45,529 nt of DNA, taken from positions 1-45,529 of the forward strand of contig NZ_LMUI01000014.1 in assembly GCF_009765995.1 (NCBI RefSeq), written 5' to 3'. The notes beneath the pieces were generated by a model that did no database searches, was not told the DNA's origin, and worked only from the letters and a program-made list of their open reading frames with translations. Of the stretch, positions 15,983-24,893 are shown piece after piece (position 1 is the first letter of the stretch; every line of letters begins with the position of its first letter). Made by a program: the position numbers and the translations under genes. The DNA is from Methylocapsa sp. S129 (GTDB lineage Bacteria > Pseudomonadota > Alphaproteobacteria > Rhizobiales > Beijerinckiaceae).

Positions 15983-17065
15983 ATGAAATGGCTCCGGCGC
16001 GCGCTCGCAGCGCTGGGAATAGTCGTCATTCTCTGCGCGGCGCCGATCGCCTATGTCGAAACACGCTGCGAGGCGACGCCCGATCTGCCCTCGGCGGAAG
16101 CCAATCCATTCAACCTTACCGAACAAGGCTATCGCCGCGCCGAAGGCGACAGCTACCTGACCTATCCCGAATGGTACATCGTCCACGCCTACACGGACCT
16201 CGCTGGGGTGACGCGGCAATCCTCAGAATCCGCCTTCGATTATATCGCGAGCGTCACAGGCTTTTGGCGCAGTCTCTGTCGCGCAACGATCGCCGCCGGT
16301 CGCGTCGGACCGGTCACCTCCGACCAGAAGATCACCAATTATATCATCGGCCTCAGTTTCACCGCCGAAATGACGATCACCGGCCTCTACGAGCGCACGA
16401 TCGGCGCGGCGACGGTTTGGATGCGCGGGCCGCAGCGCACGGATGAGGACGAATTTGCGCTTGCGGCGGCCGATTCCTACGCCGCCTTCCTGCAGCAGAC
16501 GCCCTGGTATCGCTATCCCTTCTGGCCGCAATTGCAGCGTTTCTGGCGCAAGACGCCGCTCGACCATGGCAATCTGTTACGGAGCCTCGAACGGCGCTTC
16601 GCGCTCAGCCTCGAATATGGCGGCAAGGCGCTATACGCCATCGCGATTGGCGCGCTCGCCGGTTATTCGCCAGCCGACTTGCGCTTGATGAGCGTGGTCG
16701 CCCATCTCGATGCCGACGACCTTGCCGCGGAGCCTCGCATCAAGAAATTGCGCGACATCGGCGACAGCGCGACCTTGATCGAAACGCCGCGCTATCAGGA
16801 ATATACTGAAATCCTTCGCCGCCTTGGCGCGCGCGGCCGCGATGTCATTGAAATCGCCGGCAATCGGCGCATATTGACGACCATTGTCGCGCCGGCCGAG
16901 GCGAAGCTGACCACGCCTGGCGCGATTGAAATTTTTAGCATTCCGCTCCAGTCGCGGCCGGGCTGGCGGCGGATTGGTCTCGACACCGATGTCGGAGCGC
17001 TCACGCGCCTGATCGGCGAAGTCGGAAAACAAGGCGCCGAATTTGAGCACGCCTATGATTATTAA
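15983..17065 (+). CDS. uncharacterised anchored protein of the FAD-oxidoreductase cluster
   Basis: A 360-residue protein with one N-terminal hydrophobic helix (residues about 6-26) followed by a Cys/Glu-rich junction (Y-V-E-T-R-C), so it is probably anchored facing the periplasm. A striking motif Y-L-T-Y-P-E-W-Y-I-V-H-A-Y lies near residue 60, followed by F-D-Y-I-A-S-V-T-G-F-W-R-S-L-C. Another hydrophobic segment near residues 218-232 may be a second membrane pass. I do not recognise a characterised family. It starts 14 bases after the preceding membrane protein and its stop overlaps the next gene by 11 bases, so it belongs to the same operon. Confidence 0.75.
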   Translation: MKWLRRALAALGIVVILCAAPIAYVETRCEATPDLPSAEANPFNLTEQGYRRAEGDSYLTYPEWYIVHAYTDLAGVTRQSSESAFDYIASVTGFWRSLCRATIAAGRVGPVTSDQKITNYIIGLSFTAEMTITGLYERTIGAATVWMRGPQRTDEDEFALAAADSYAAFLQQTPWYRYPFWPQLQRFWRKTPLDHGNLLRSLERRFALSLEYGGKALYAIAIGALAGYSPADLRLMSVVAHLDADDLAAEPRIKKLRDIGDSATLIETPRYQEYTEILRRLGARGRDVIEIAGNRRILTTIVAPAEAKLTTPGAIEIFSIPLQSRPGWRRIGLDTDVGALTRLIGEVGKQGAEFEHAYDY

Positions 17066-17366
17066 CCCCGGCTGTGAAGCGCGCCGCGTCATCGTCGGGT
17101 TGGGCGTCGCCTTGCTTGTCTGGTTCGGCGGCATGGCGGCGCTGGCTTTGCTGGTAGAGCCGCCCGCTGTCGTCGTCTTTGGACCGACGGCCAGCCTCAT
17201 CGCCGCCGTCGACGCCGGCGATGCGTCCATTCTTTCGATGGGCAAAGGCTTCGTCACCGCCAAGGCCAATGGCGTCGGCCTCGTCAGACGCCTCTATGCG
17301 GGCGGCGCCTGGTTTGTCTGGCCGGCGCTGCAAGCGACATGCAGGCCGGGGAAGCGAAGCCTTTAG
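17055..17366 (+). CDS. small uncharacterised membrane protein
   Basis: A 103-residue protein with an N-terminal transmembrane helix (residues about 13-38) and a soluble part of about 65 residues. The ATG at 17055 overlaps the last 11 bases of the preceding gene; a TTG at 17043 would add four residues. No family recognised. It closes the hydrolase/flavoenzyme cluster and ends 27 bases from the convergent mfd gene. Its N-terminal segment V-x-x-A-L-L-V-W-F-G-G and the following P-P-A-V-V-V-F-G-P suggest a periplasmic C-terminal domain. Confidence 0.6.
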   Translation: MIINPGCEARRVIVGLGVALLVWFGGMAALALLVEPPAVVVFGPTASLIAAVDAGDASILSMGKGFVTAKANGVGLVRRLYAGGAWFVWPALQATCRPGKRSL

Positions 17367-17393
17367 GAAGCCGCGTGGCCGCGCGATTGGCCC

Positions 17394-20300
17394 CTACCCC
17401 TTCCGCCCCGCGATTTTCGCCAGCTCCCGCATGATCCTGAGCGTCCCGTCCAGCCGCTCGGCCAATTCCTCGAAATCGCCGATGACGACGATGCGCATGT
17501 CCGGGCGGACCTTTGCGATCGAGCCCTGAGCCGTCACCCATTTCACCAAAGCCGTCGGATTGGCGAAGGAATTATCGCGGAAGGCCAAAGTCACGCCCTT
17601 AGGACCGGCGTCGAGCTTTTCGACATTGGCGCGCCGGCACAGGGCCTTGATCGTCACCAACTTCATCAACAAAGCGACTTCTTGCGGCATCGGCCCGAAA
17701 CGGTCGACGATCTCGGCGCCCATCGCGTCAATATCCTCGTCCTGCTCAAGCGCGGAGAGGCGGCGATAGAGGTTGAGCCTGGTCGGCAAGTCCGGAATAT
17801 AATGTTCGGGAATGGTGACGGGCGCGCCCAGCGAAATGCTCGGCGACCACATCTCCTGCGCCGGCTCCTCGACGCCGCTTTTGAGGCGCTCCACGGCGTC
17901 CTGCACCATCTGCTGATAGAGTTCGTAGCCGACCTCTTTGACATGGCCCGATTGTTCGTCGCCGAGCAGATTGCCGGCGCCGCGGATGTCAAGATCATGG
18001 CTTGCTAGCTGAAAGCCCGCGCCGAGCGTGTCGAGCGATTGCAGGACTTTCAACCGCTTTTCCGCCTGCGGCGTCATCGGCTTGTTCGCGGGCACGGTGA
18101 AGATCGCATAGGCGCGCGTCTTCGACCGTCCGACCCGGCCGCGCAATTGATAAAGCTGGGCGAGGCCGAACATATCGGCGCGGTGGACGATCAGCGTATT
18201 GGCGGTCGGGATGTCGAGCCCGGATTCGACGATCGATGTCGACAGCAGGATGTCATATTTGCCGTCGTAGAAAGCGCCGATCTTGTCTTCGAGTTCGGTC
18301 GCGGCCATCTGCCCGTGCGCCACTACGAATTTTGCCTCCGGCACATTCTGGCGCAGGAAAGCGGCCGCTTCGTCGAGGTCGTCGATGCGCGGACAGACGT
18401 AGAAAGACTGGCCGCCGCGATAGCGCTCGCGCAACAGTGCCTCGCGCACGATCAGCGGATCGAAGGGCGAGACGAAAGAGCGCACGGCGAGCCGGTCGAC
18501 GGGCGGCGTGGCGATGATCGACAGGTCGCGCACGCCCGTCATCGCCAATTGCAGAGTGCGCGGGATCGGCGTCGCCGACAGCGTCAATACATGCACTTCG
18601 GCGCGCAGATCCTTCAGGCGCTCCTTATGGCCGACGCCAAAATGCTGCTCCTCGTCGATCACCACCAGGCCGAGGTCTTTGAAGCCGACCGTCTTGCCGA
18701 GCACCGCATGGGTGCCAACGACAATATCGACGGAGCCCTCGGCGAGGCCTTGCTTTACTTCGCGCTGTTCGGCGGAGCCGATCATGCGCGAGAGCTGGCC
18801 GATCTTGACAGGCAGGCCCGCGAAGCGCGCGACGAAGTTCTTGTGATGCTGGCGCGCCAGCAAAGTGGTCGGCACGACGATCGCCGTCTGCTTGCCGTTG
18901 ATGGCGGCGGCAAAAGCGGCGCGCAGCGCCACCTCAGTCTTGCCGAAGCCGACGTCGCCGCAGACGAGCCGGTCCATCGGCCGGCCGGAATTGAGATCGT
19001 CGAGCGTCGCCTCGATCGCATTCGCCTGGTCGAGCGTCTCGTCATAGGGGAAGCGCGCGCAAAATTCGTCGTAGAGCCCCTCGGGCGCGCGAAGACGCGG
19101 CGCTTCACGCAACTGGCGCGCCGCGGCGATGCGGATCAACTCGCCCGCCATTTCGCGCACGCGCTTCTTCAGCCGCGCCTTGCGCGTCTGCCAGCCGGAG
19201 GAGCCGAGCCTGTCGAGCTGCGCGTCGCCGCCTTCGGAGCCGTAGCGTGAGAGAAGTTCGAGATTTTCGACCGGCAGGAACAGGCGGTCGCCGCCGGCGT
19301 AATGGATTTCGAGGCAGTCATGCGGCGCGCCCGCCGCTTCGATCGTCTTCAATCCGACGAAGCGTCCGATGCCATGGTCGATATGCACGACAAGGTCGCC
19401 CGCCGCCAGCGAGGACGCCTCGGCCAGCACATCCTGCGCGCGCCGCTTGTGCTTGCGCTGGCGCACGAGGCGATCGCCAAGAATGTCCTGTTCGCCGATA
19501 ATCGCGAAGTCGCCCGCCTCAAAGCCTTGCTCGATCGCAATGACCGCCAGCGGCAACGCGCCCGTTCGCGCGGTTTTGGCCTGAGGATAGGAGGAGGCCA
19601 GTTCCACCGACTTCAAGCCGTGTTCGGCCAAAACATGCGACAGGCGCTCGCGTGAACCGTCGGTCCAGCCGGCGACGATCACGCGCAGACCCCTATCGCG
19701 CAAAGCGCGGATATGGGCGACGGCGGCGTCGAAGACGTTGACGTTTTCGTCCTGTCGCTCGGCCAGGAAATTACGCCCGACGCGCGCGCCGCAATCGATA
19801 ATATTCGCGGCCCCCGTCGGCGCGGCGAAGGGGTTAAGACGCGCCAGCGGCGCCTTGGCGAGACGCGTGCGCCATTCTTCTTCCGACAGATAGAGCTGGT
19901 CCGGCTTCAGCGGACGATAATTGGCCTTGGCGCCGTCTTCCTCATAAGCCGTCTTTCGCGCCTGATAATAATCGGCGATCTGCGCGAGGCGTTCATGCGC
20001 GGCTTCTTCGGCGCGCGCGTCGAGAACGACCGGCGCGTCGGCGATATAGTCGAACAGACTGTCCATCGCGCCATAGAACAGCGGCAGCCAATGTTCGAAA
20101 CCGGCATGACGGCGCCCTTCGCTGACCGCGTCATAAAGCGCGTCGCCGCGCGTCTGCGCGCCAAATTCGGCGACATAGGCCTGGCGGAAGCGGCGGATCG
20201 TTTCAGTCGTGACCTGCGCCTCGCTCATCGGCACAAGGTCGAGCGCCCGTAATTGCCCGACGCTGCGCTGCGTTTCGGGATCGAACGAGCGGATCGATTC

Positions 20301-20927
20301 CAGCGCGTCGCCGAAGAAATCGAGCCGTATCGGCGCGGGCGCGCCCGGCGCGTAAAGATCGAGAATGCCGCCGCGCATCGCGTAATCGCCGACATCGCGC
20401 ACGCTGCTCGCGCGCGAAAAACCGTTGGTCTCCAGCCAGCGCGCGAGTTCCTCCATGTTAACGCTATTGCCGGGCGCCGCCGAAAAGGCGGCGGCGGCGA
20501 CGAAAGTCAAAGGCGGAACGCGTTGCACAAGCGCATTCACCGTCGTCACCAGAACGCGCGGGCGCTCGAGCGCGCCGCGCGTGCGGGCCAGACGCGCCAG
20601 CACCGTCATGCGTTGCGCGGAAATGGCGGCATTGGGCGAGACGCGATCGTAGGGCTGGCAATCCCACGAAGGAAGATAGAGCGCCTCGATCTGCGGCGCG
20701 GCGAAAGCCAGAGCGTCGATGAAGCTCTGGGCGCGCTGCCCGTCGCGCGCGACGAAGCAAAGCGCGACCGCGCGATCCTCGCCCGCTTTGGCCAGGCCCG
20801 AGGCGATGTCGGCAATGACGAAGGCGTCGAAACCTTCGGGCGCCGAGGCGAGCGTGAGCGCGCCTCCCTCCGCGAGACGACTGACGGCTTGGCCAAACAG
20901 GCCGGCGGGCGGGACAATCTTATTCAC
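17394..20927 (-). CDS. mfd: transcription-repair coupling factor Mfd
   Basis: An ATP-dependent DNA translocase of 1177 residues that removes RNA polymerase stalled at lesions and recruits UvrA. The N-terminal UvrB-homology region is at about 1-350. The RNA-polymerase-interacting domain begins G-D-L-V-V-H-I-D-H-G-I-G-R-F-V-G near residue 510. The RecG-like motor has Walker A G-D-V-G-F-G-K-T-E near residue 655, D-E-E-Q-H-F, and the L-S-A-T-P-I-P-R-T motif III. The C-terminal TRCF domain follows I-P-x-H-Y-I-P-D-L. Length is normal. It starts with GTG at 20927, the start overlapping the sdhE stop by four bases (GTGA), so the two are coupled. Confidence 0.97.
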   Translation of the reverse strand: MNKIVPPAGLFGQAVSRLAEGGALTLASAPEGFDAFVIADIASGLAKAGEDRAVALCFVARDGQRAQSFIDALAFAAPQIEALYLPSWDCQPYDRVSPNAAISAQRMTVLARLARTRGALERPRVLVTTVNALVQRVPPLTFVAAAAFSAAPGNSVNMEELARWLETNGFSRASSVRDVGDYAMRGGILDLYAPGAPAPIRLDFFGDALESIRSFDPETQRSVGQLRALDLVPMSEAQVTTETIRRFRQAYVAEFGAQTRGDALYDAVSEGRRHAGFEHWLPLFYGAMDSLFDYIADAPVVLDARAEEAAHERLAQIADYYQARKTAYEEDGAKANYRPLKPDQLYLSEEEWRTRLAKAPLARLNPFAAPTGAANIIDCGARVGRNFLAERQDENVNVFDAAVAHIRALRDRGLRVIVAGWTDGSRERLSHVLAEHGLKSVELASSYPQAKTARTGALPLAVIAIEQGFEAGDFAIIGEQDILGDRLVRQRKHKRRAQDVLAEASSLAAGDLVVHIDHGIGRFVGLKTIEAAGAPHDCLEIHYAGGDRLFLPVENLELLSRYGSEGGDAQLDRLGSSGWQTRKARLKKRVREMAGELIRIAAARQLREAPRLRAPEGLYDEFCARFPYDETLDQANAIEATLDDLNSGRPMDRLVCGDVGFGKTEVALRAAFAAAINGKQTAIVVPTTLLARQHHKNFVARFAGLPVKIGQLSRMIGSAEQREVKQGLAEGSVDIVVGTHAVLGKTVGFKDLGLVVIDEEQHFGVGHKERLKDLRAEVHVLTLSATPIPRTLQLAMTGVRDLSIIATPPVDRLAVRSFVSPFDPLIVREALLRERYRGGQSFYVCPRIDDLDEAAAFLRQNVPEAKFVVAHGQMAATELEDKIGAFYDGKYDILLSTSIVESGLDIPTANTLIVHRADMFGLAQLYQLRGRVGRSKTRAYAIFTVPANKPMTPQAEKRLKVLQSLDTLGAGFQLASHDLDIRGAGNLLGDEQSGHVKEVGYELYQQMVQDAVERLKSGVEEPAQEMWSPSISLGAPVTIPEHYIPDLPTRLNLYRRLSALEQDEDIDAMGAEIVDRFGPMPQEVALLMKLVTIKALCRRANVEKLDAGPKGVTLAFRDNSFANPTALVKWVTAQGSIAKVRPDMRIVVIGDFEELAERLDGTLRIMRELAKIAGRKG

Positions 20928-21229
20928 GTGCGCAATGTTTCCTTCGCCAAAGCCTCACGGGGCGCCAGGCGCAGCCGTGCGAACAAAGGCGTATCGTATG
21001 GTGCGGGAACAGGCTCCTCGCCGGTGATCCAGGCCAGCACCGACGGGTCGGGCGCGTCGAGCAGGCGCTCGAACTCATCAAGTTCGGCCTCTGACATATC
21101 AGGCAATTGCGCATCGGCGAACTGCCCCATGACCAGATCCATCTCGCGCATGCCGCGCCGCCACGCGCGGAAAAGAATACGGCGGCGGCGGGCGTCAAGC
21201 CCGGCGCTCGACAGATCCGAGCCGGTCAT
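20924..21229 (-). CDS. sdhE: succinate dehydrogenase assembly factor SdhE (flavinator)
   Basis: A 101-residue SdhE/SDHAF2 (DUF339) protein that promotes covalent FAD attachment to succinate dehydrogenase SdhA. The key R-G-x-x-E motif is present as R-G-M-R-E-M-D at about 25-31 and the helix E-L-D-E-F-E-R-L-L-D is typical, as is D-P-S-V-L-A-W-I-T-G. The ATG follows GAGGAAAT. Being directly upstream of mfd with a GTGA overlap is a common alphaproteobacterial arrangement. Confidence 0.93.
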   Translation of the reverse strand: MTGSDLSSAGLDARRRRILFRAWRRGMREMDLVMGQFADAQLPDMSEAELDEFERLLDAPDPSVLAWITGEEPVPAPYDTPLFARLRLAPREALAKETLRT

Positions 21230-21508
21230 AGGATTTCCTCGTGGGATGCGCAGGTTCGAGCGAAACGCTTCCCCCGCGCGGCTTATAGCGAGGCCAGGGC
21301 CGCCTGTCAGCCCGCAGTCGCCGCGCAGATATTCACCCGTTCGAATTTCGCTTGAAGGCTCACGATTTCAATCGATTAGAATCGGATTGCATTGCGGCGC
21401 CCGAATTGCCGGCCTGAGTCCCGCGTCATATGCGCGATTTGCTTCGGATATCACGGAATCGTGAAGGGAAATCGTCATCTCGCGAGCGCACCGCCGCGTA
21501 TTTCAATC

Positions 21509-21715
21509 ATGAAAAACAAATCTCCGCTCGTCCTGCTGGTCGGCCTCTCAATTCTCGCGGCCCCCGCATGGGCGGACATGAAGGCGTCGCGAGACACCCC
21601 GACAGACGCGGACGCCGTAGATTGTAAAAGCCTGGTGGCGGCAAAACACTTGAAGAAAGATGATTTGCGGGCAGAAATGGAAAAATGCCTCAACAACCCG
21701 GCGGCGTACCGATAG
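21509..21715 (+). CDS. small exported protein, PsiF-like
   Basis: A 68-residue protein with a clear signal peptide (M-K-N-K then a hydrophobic stretch to A-P-A-W-A at about 19-23), leaving a mature peptide of about 45 residues. The mature part has one cysteine early (D-C-K-S-L) and one late (K-C-L-N-N-P) with an L-K-K-D-D-L-R-A-E-M helix between. The C-x(n)-L-K-x-D-x-R-x-x-M-x-x-C-L pattern resembles the PsiF repeat of phosphate-starvation-inducible periplasmic proteins, but this is a pattern match only. It precedes the photolyase by 54 bases on the same strand. Confidence 0.6.
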   Translation: MKNKSPLVLLVGLSILAAPAWADMKASRDTPTDADAVDCKSLVAAKHLKKDDLRAEMEKCLNNPAAYR

Positions 21716-21769
21716 GCTGACAACGCGCCCACCCTTCGTCAAACCCGAGAGCGCGGGAGAGCGCGGCGC

Positions 21770-23212
21770 GTGAGCCAAACACCCGCTATAGTATGGCTCC
21801 GCGACGACCTGCGGCTCGACGACCAGCCCGCACTTGCTGCGTCGGCCGGGCGGCCCGTTCTGATCGTCTATGTTCTCGAAGAAACCGAAACTTTCCGTCT
21901 ACTTGGCGGCGCGTCCCGATGGTGGCTGGCCCGCTCGCTGGCCTCGCTTGCAGACGATATAGCGGCAATCGGCGGAAGACTTGATATTGTCCGCGGTCGC
22001 GCGGAAGCGATCCTGCCGCGCATCGCGCAGGCCTGCGGTGCGCGCGAGGCGTTCTGGACCCGACGCTATGGCGCAAGCCAGATCGCCGTCGATACGCGCA
22101 TCAAGGCGACATTGCTGGTGCAAGGCTGCAAAGCAAGCAGCTTCAACGGACAGCTCTTGCGGGAGCCCTGGGAAGTCGTGACTCGCGAGGGCGCGCCGTT
22201 CCGCGTCTTTTCCGCGTTCTAGCGGGGCTTGCAAGCCCTTGGGACCCTCCCCGCGCCGATCGCGGCGCCAGCGAGGCTTCAGGCAGCCCCCTGGCCGGAA
22301 GAAGCGCCGGCGCGCTCGACAATTGAGGAACTGGGGCTGACGCCCAGGAAGCCAGACTGGTCGCGCGGCCTGGCGGAGAATTGGCGCCCTGGCGAGAAGG
22401 GAGCGAGAGCGAGACTCAGCGCCTTCCTCAGCCAGGCGCTAAGCGATTACCCGGAGGCGCGCGACAAGCCCGGCGGCGAGACGACGTCGCGGCTATCGCC
22501 GCATCTGCGCTTTGGCGAAATCTCTGCGCGTCGCATCGCAAGCTCGATTGAGAACGCCCTCGCCGCCGGCCAGGCGCAGGCGCGTTCCGCGGAAAAATTT
22601 CTCGCCGAACTGGGCTGGCGCGAATTCTCTTACACGCTGCTCTATGCCTTCCCCGATCTTGCGACGCGCAATTGGCGGAGCCGTTTCGACGCCTTTCCGT
22701 TCGTCGACGATGAATCCGGCTTTGCCGCCTGGACGCGCGGTCTGACCGGTTACCCCATCGTCGACGCCGGCATGCGCGAACTCTGGCGAACCGGCTTCAT
22801 GCACAATCGCGTGCGAATGATCGCCGCCTCCTTCCTCATCAAACATCTGCTTTGCGACTGGCGGCGCGGCGAACGATGGTTCTGGGATACTTTATGCGAC
22901 GCAGATCCCGCCAATAATCCCGCGAGCTGGCAATGGGTCGCAGGTTCCGGAGCGGACGCCGCGCCATATTTCCGCATTTTCAATCCCGTGCTGCAGGGCC
23001 AGAAATTCGACGCGGAGGGACAATATGTCCGCCGATGGATCCCCGAGCTTGCCGAACTCGACGCGGCGGCCATCCACGCGCCGTGGCTGGCGTCGCCAGT
23101 CGCCCTGCAAAAGGCTGGCGTGACGCTCAGCCACAGCTATCCCTTCCCGATCGTCGATCATCGATTCGCGCGCGAGAGGGCTCTTGCGGCATTCAAGACG
23201 ATGACCGGGTGA
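21770..23212 (+). pseudogene. phrB: DNA photolyase (CPD type) interrupted by one in-frame amber codon
   Basis: Deoxyribodipyrimidine photolyase of the FAD/antenna family. The N-terminal photolyase domain begins I-V-W-L-R-D-D-L-R-L-D-D. The FAD-binding C-terminal domain has T-S-R-L-S-P-H-L-R-F-G, W-R-E-F, and N-R-V-R-M plus W-D-x-x-D-A-D-P-A-N-N-P-A-S-W-Q-W. Both halves are in the same frame and together give a normal length of 480 residues. At 22220-22222 TAG interrupts F-R-V-F-S-A-F-*-R-G-L, where the family normally has Trp (F-x-P-F-W-R). TGG to TAG is a single G-to-A change at 22221. The start is GTG at 21770. Either a nonsense mutation, a sequencing error, or suppression; as written the enzyme is not made at full length. 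Confidence 0.9.
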
Positions 23213-23257
23213 ACGCAGCGCTCGCGTTCCATTTTTCGAAATATCGCACGGCGGCGC

Positions 23258-24040
23258 CTAATTCGCCCGCTTGGGGGCGCCGCGGCTCATCAGGGCGAAA
23301 TACAGGCGATAGGGCAAGTGATTCATCGCCCTGAGAGACCAGGCGAGCCTGCGCGGGAAAGCGATTTCGAATCCGGCTCGCTCGAAGCCGTCGCAGATGC
23401 GCCGGCAGGCGTCGTCGCAATCGATGATTCCGGGCATGGGATGGGTGTTGGCGGCGGTCAATGGCGTGCGCACGAAGCCGGGATTGACGATCTGGATCGT
23501 CACGCCGATGCGATCGCCGGAGAATTTCGCGCCCGCCGCCAGATTGATGATCGCCGCTTTGCTCGGTGCGTAGGCGCCCGCTCCCGGCAGGCCGCCATAG
23601 CCGGCAAGCGATCCGTTGATCGCGATCTGGCCCTTGCCTCTAGTCTTCATGGCGTTCATCAGCGGATTGAGGCCATTGACGACGCCAAAGACATTCAGTT
23701 CGAATGTTTTGCGAAATCCAGCCCCGCCAAAATCGCCAGCCGCATCGTCAAAGGAACCGCCGGCGTTGAGAAACGCCAGCGCGATCGGGCCGCGCGATTC
23801 GATTTCCGCGACGGCTTTCGCCATCGCCTCGCGATCCGTCACGTCCACTGGCGTCGGCTCGATGCGCCCGGGATGGCCTACCGCTTCGCTCGCCAAGGTC
23901 TGCAATTCCTCGGCGCGGCGCGCGCTGGCGGCGACGACATAGCCGCGTCGGGCCAGCTCGAGAGCGACCCCGCGCCCGATGCCGGAGCTGGCGCCTGTGA
24001 CCCAGGCGATCCCGTCGTCAGGATTGGCTCTGTACGTCAT
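23258..24040 (-). CDS. short-chain dehydrogenase/reductase (SDR)
   Basis: Classical SDR of 260 residues using NAD(P). The Rossmann motif is T-G-A-S-S-G-I-G near residue 15 and the cofactor segment D-V-T-D near 65 is clear. The substrate site has Ser in I-N-G-S-L-A-G and the Y-x-x-x-K pair in Y-A-P-S-K. An Arg-Arg after A-A-S-A-R-R suggests NADP preference (inference). The ATG at 24040 has AGAGAG upstream. An earlier in-frame start would add 18 residues. Substrate unknown. It is convergent with the broken photolyase and divergent from trpG. Confidence 0.92.
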   Translation of the reverse strand: MTYRANPDDGIAWVTGASSGIGRGVALELARRGYVVAASARRAEELQTLASEAVGHPGRIEPTPVDVTDREAMAKAVAEIESRGPIALAFLNAGGSFDDAAGDFGGAGFRKTFELNVFGVVNGLNPLMNAMKTRGKGQIAINGSLAGYGGLPGAGAYAPSKAAIINLAAGAKFSGDRIGVTIQIVNPGFVRTPLTAANTHPMPGIIDCDDACRRICDGFERAGFEIAFPRRLAWSLRAMNHLPYRLYFALMSRGAPKRAN

Positions 24041-24269
24041 GAATGTCTCTCTGTGGTCTTCGAACAATGAGCGGCTCGCTTGCCTTGACCGCAATGTCCC
24101 TCATAGGCGCTCGCCGAGCAACAAGGGCCTATCGAAAGGGCGAGCGGGACGCGCGCCTCTTGCGCTCCTGCGCCACCCGGTCTACCCGCGCAGCTTGACG
24201 GGGGCGGCGCAGCGTCGGAAAAGATGAGCAGGCGCGCGCCGCTTCGCCGCTGCTTTTACCGAGATTCCG

Positions 24270-24878
24270 ATGCCCACCGTCACGCTGATCGACAATTACG
24301 ACAGTTTCACCTTCAATCTCGCGCATTATCTGGGCGCGTTGGGGGCGGATGTGTCGGTATGGCGAAATGACGAGATTTCGGCGGCCGACGTGCTCGCCGC
24401 CAAGCCCGACGCCATCGTTCTCTCCCCCGGCCCCTGCACGCCCAACGAGGCGGGCATCTGCCTTGAACTCATTCGCGCCGCAAGCGCCACGATTCCGATG
24501 CTCGGCGTATGCCTTGGCCATCAGGCGATCGGCCAGGTCTTTGGCGGTGAAGTCGTGCGTGCGCCGCTGCCGATGCATGGTAAACTTTCGCGCATTTCCC
24601 ACAATGCGCGCGGGGTTTTCCGCGGCATCAATGGCCCGTTTCAGGCGACCCGCTATCATTCGCTGATCGTCGATCGCGCCACAGCGCCGGCGGACCTCGA
24701 AATCACCGCCGAAACGGAAGACGGCCTGATCATGGGCGTCTCGCATCGCGAATTGCCGACGCATGGCGTACAATTTCATCCCGAGAGCATTCTTTCGGAG
24801 CATGGATCTCTCATTTTGCGGAATTTTCTGGACCTCGCGCGCGCCTTCAACGGCGCCGACGCGGCCCGCGTCCATTAA
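24270..24878 (+). CDS. trpG: anthranilate synthase glutaminase subunit TrpG (PabA/TrpG)
   Basis: Class I glutamine amidotransferase of 202 residues that supplies ammonia to the TrpE (or PabB) chorismate subunit. Motifs are I-D-N-Y-D-S-F-T-F at the N-terminus, nucleophile Cys81 in G-V-C-L-G-H-Q-A-I, and the His/Glu of [10 protein letters not shown]. It begins an operon with trpD and trpC, so anthranilate synthesis is the main role, although a dual role in p-aminobenzoate synthesis is common. No trpE is adjacent, as usual in alphaproteobacteria with trpE elsewhere. The 229-base divergent gap shared with the SDR gene must hold the operon promoter. Confidence 0.95.
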   Translation: MPTVTLIDNYDSFTFNLAHYLGALGADVSVWRNDEISAADVLAAKPDAIVLSPGPCTPNEAGICLELIRAASATIPMLGVCLGHQAIGQVFGGEVVRAPLPMHGKLSRISHNARGVFRGINGPFQATRYHSLIVDRATAPADLEITAETEDGLIMGVSHRELPTHGVQFHPESILSEHGSLILRNFLDLARAFNGADAARVH

Positions 24879-24893
24879 GGAGACCGGTCGGGA

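Noticed and set aside
22220-22222. Programmed read-through or pyrrolysine at the photolyase TAG
   Set aside because: No pyrrolysine system is expected in this group and none is visible in the window. A Trp-to-stop point change fits with nothing extra needed.
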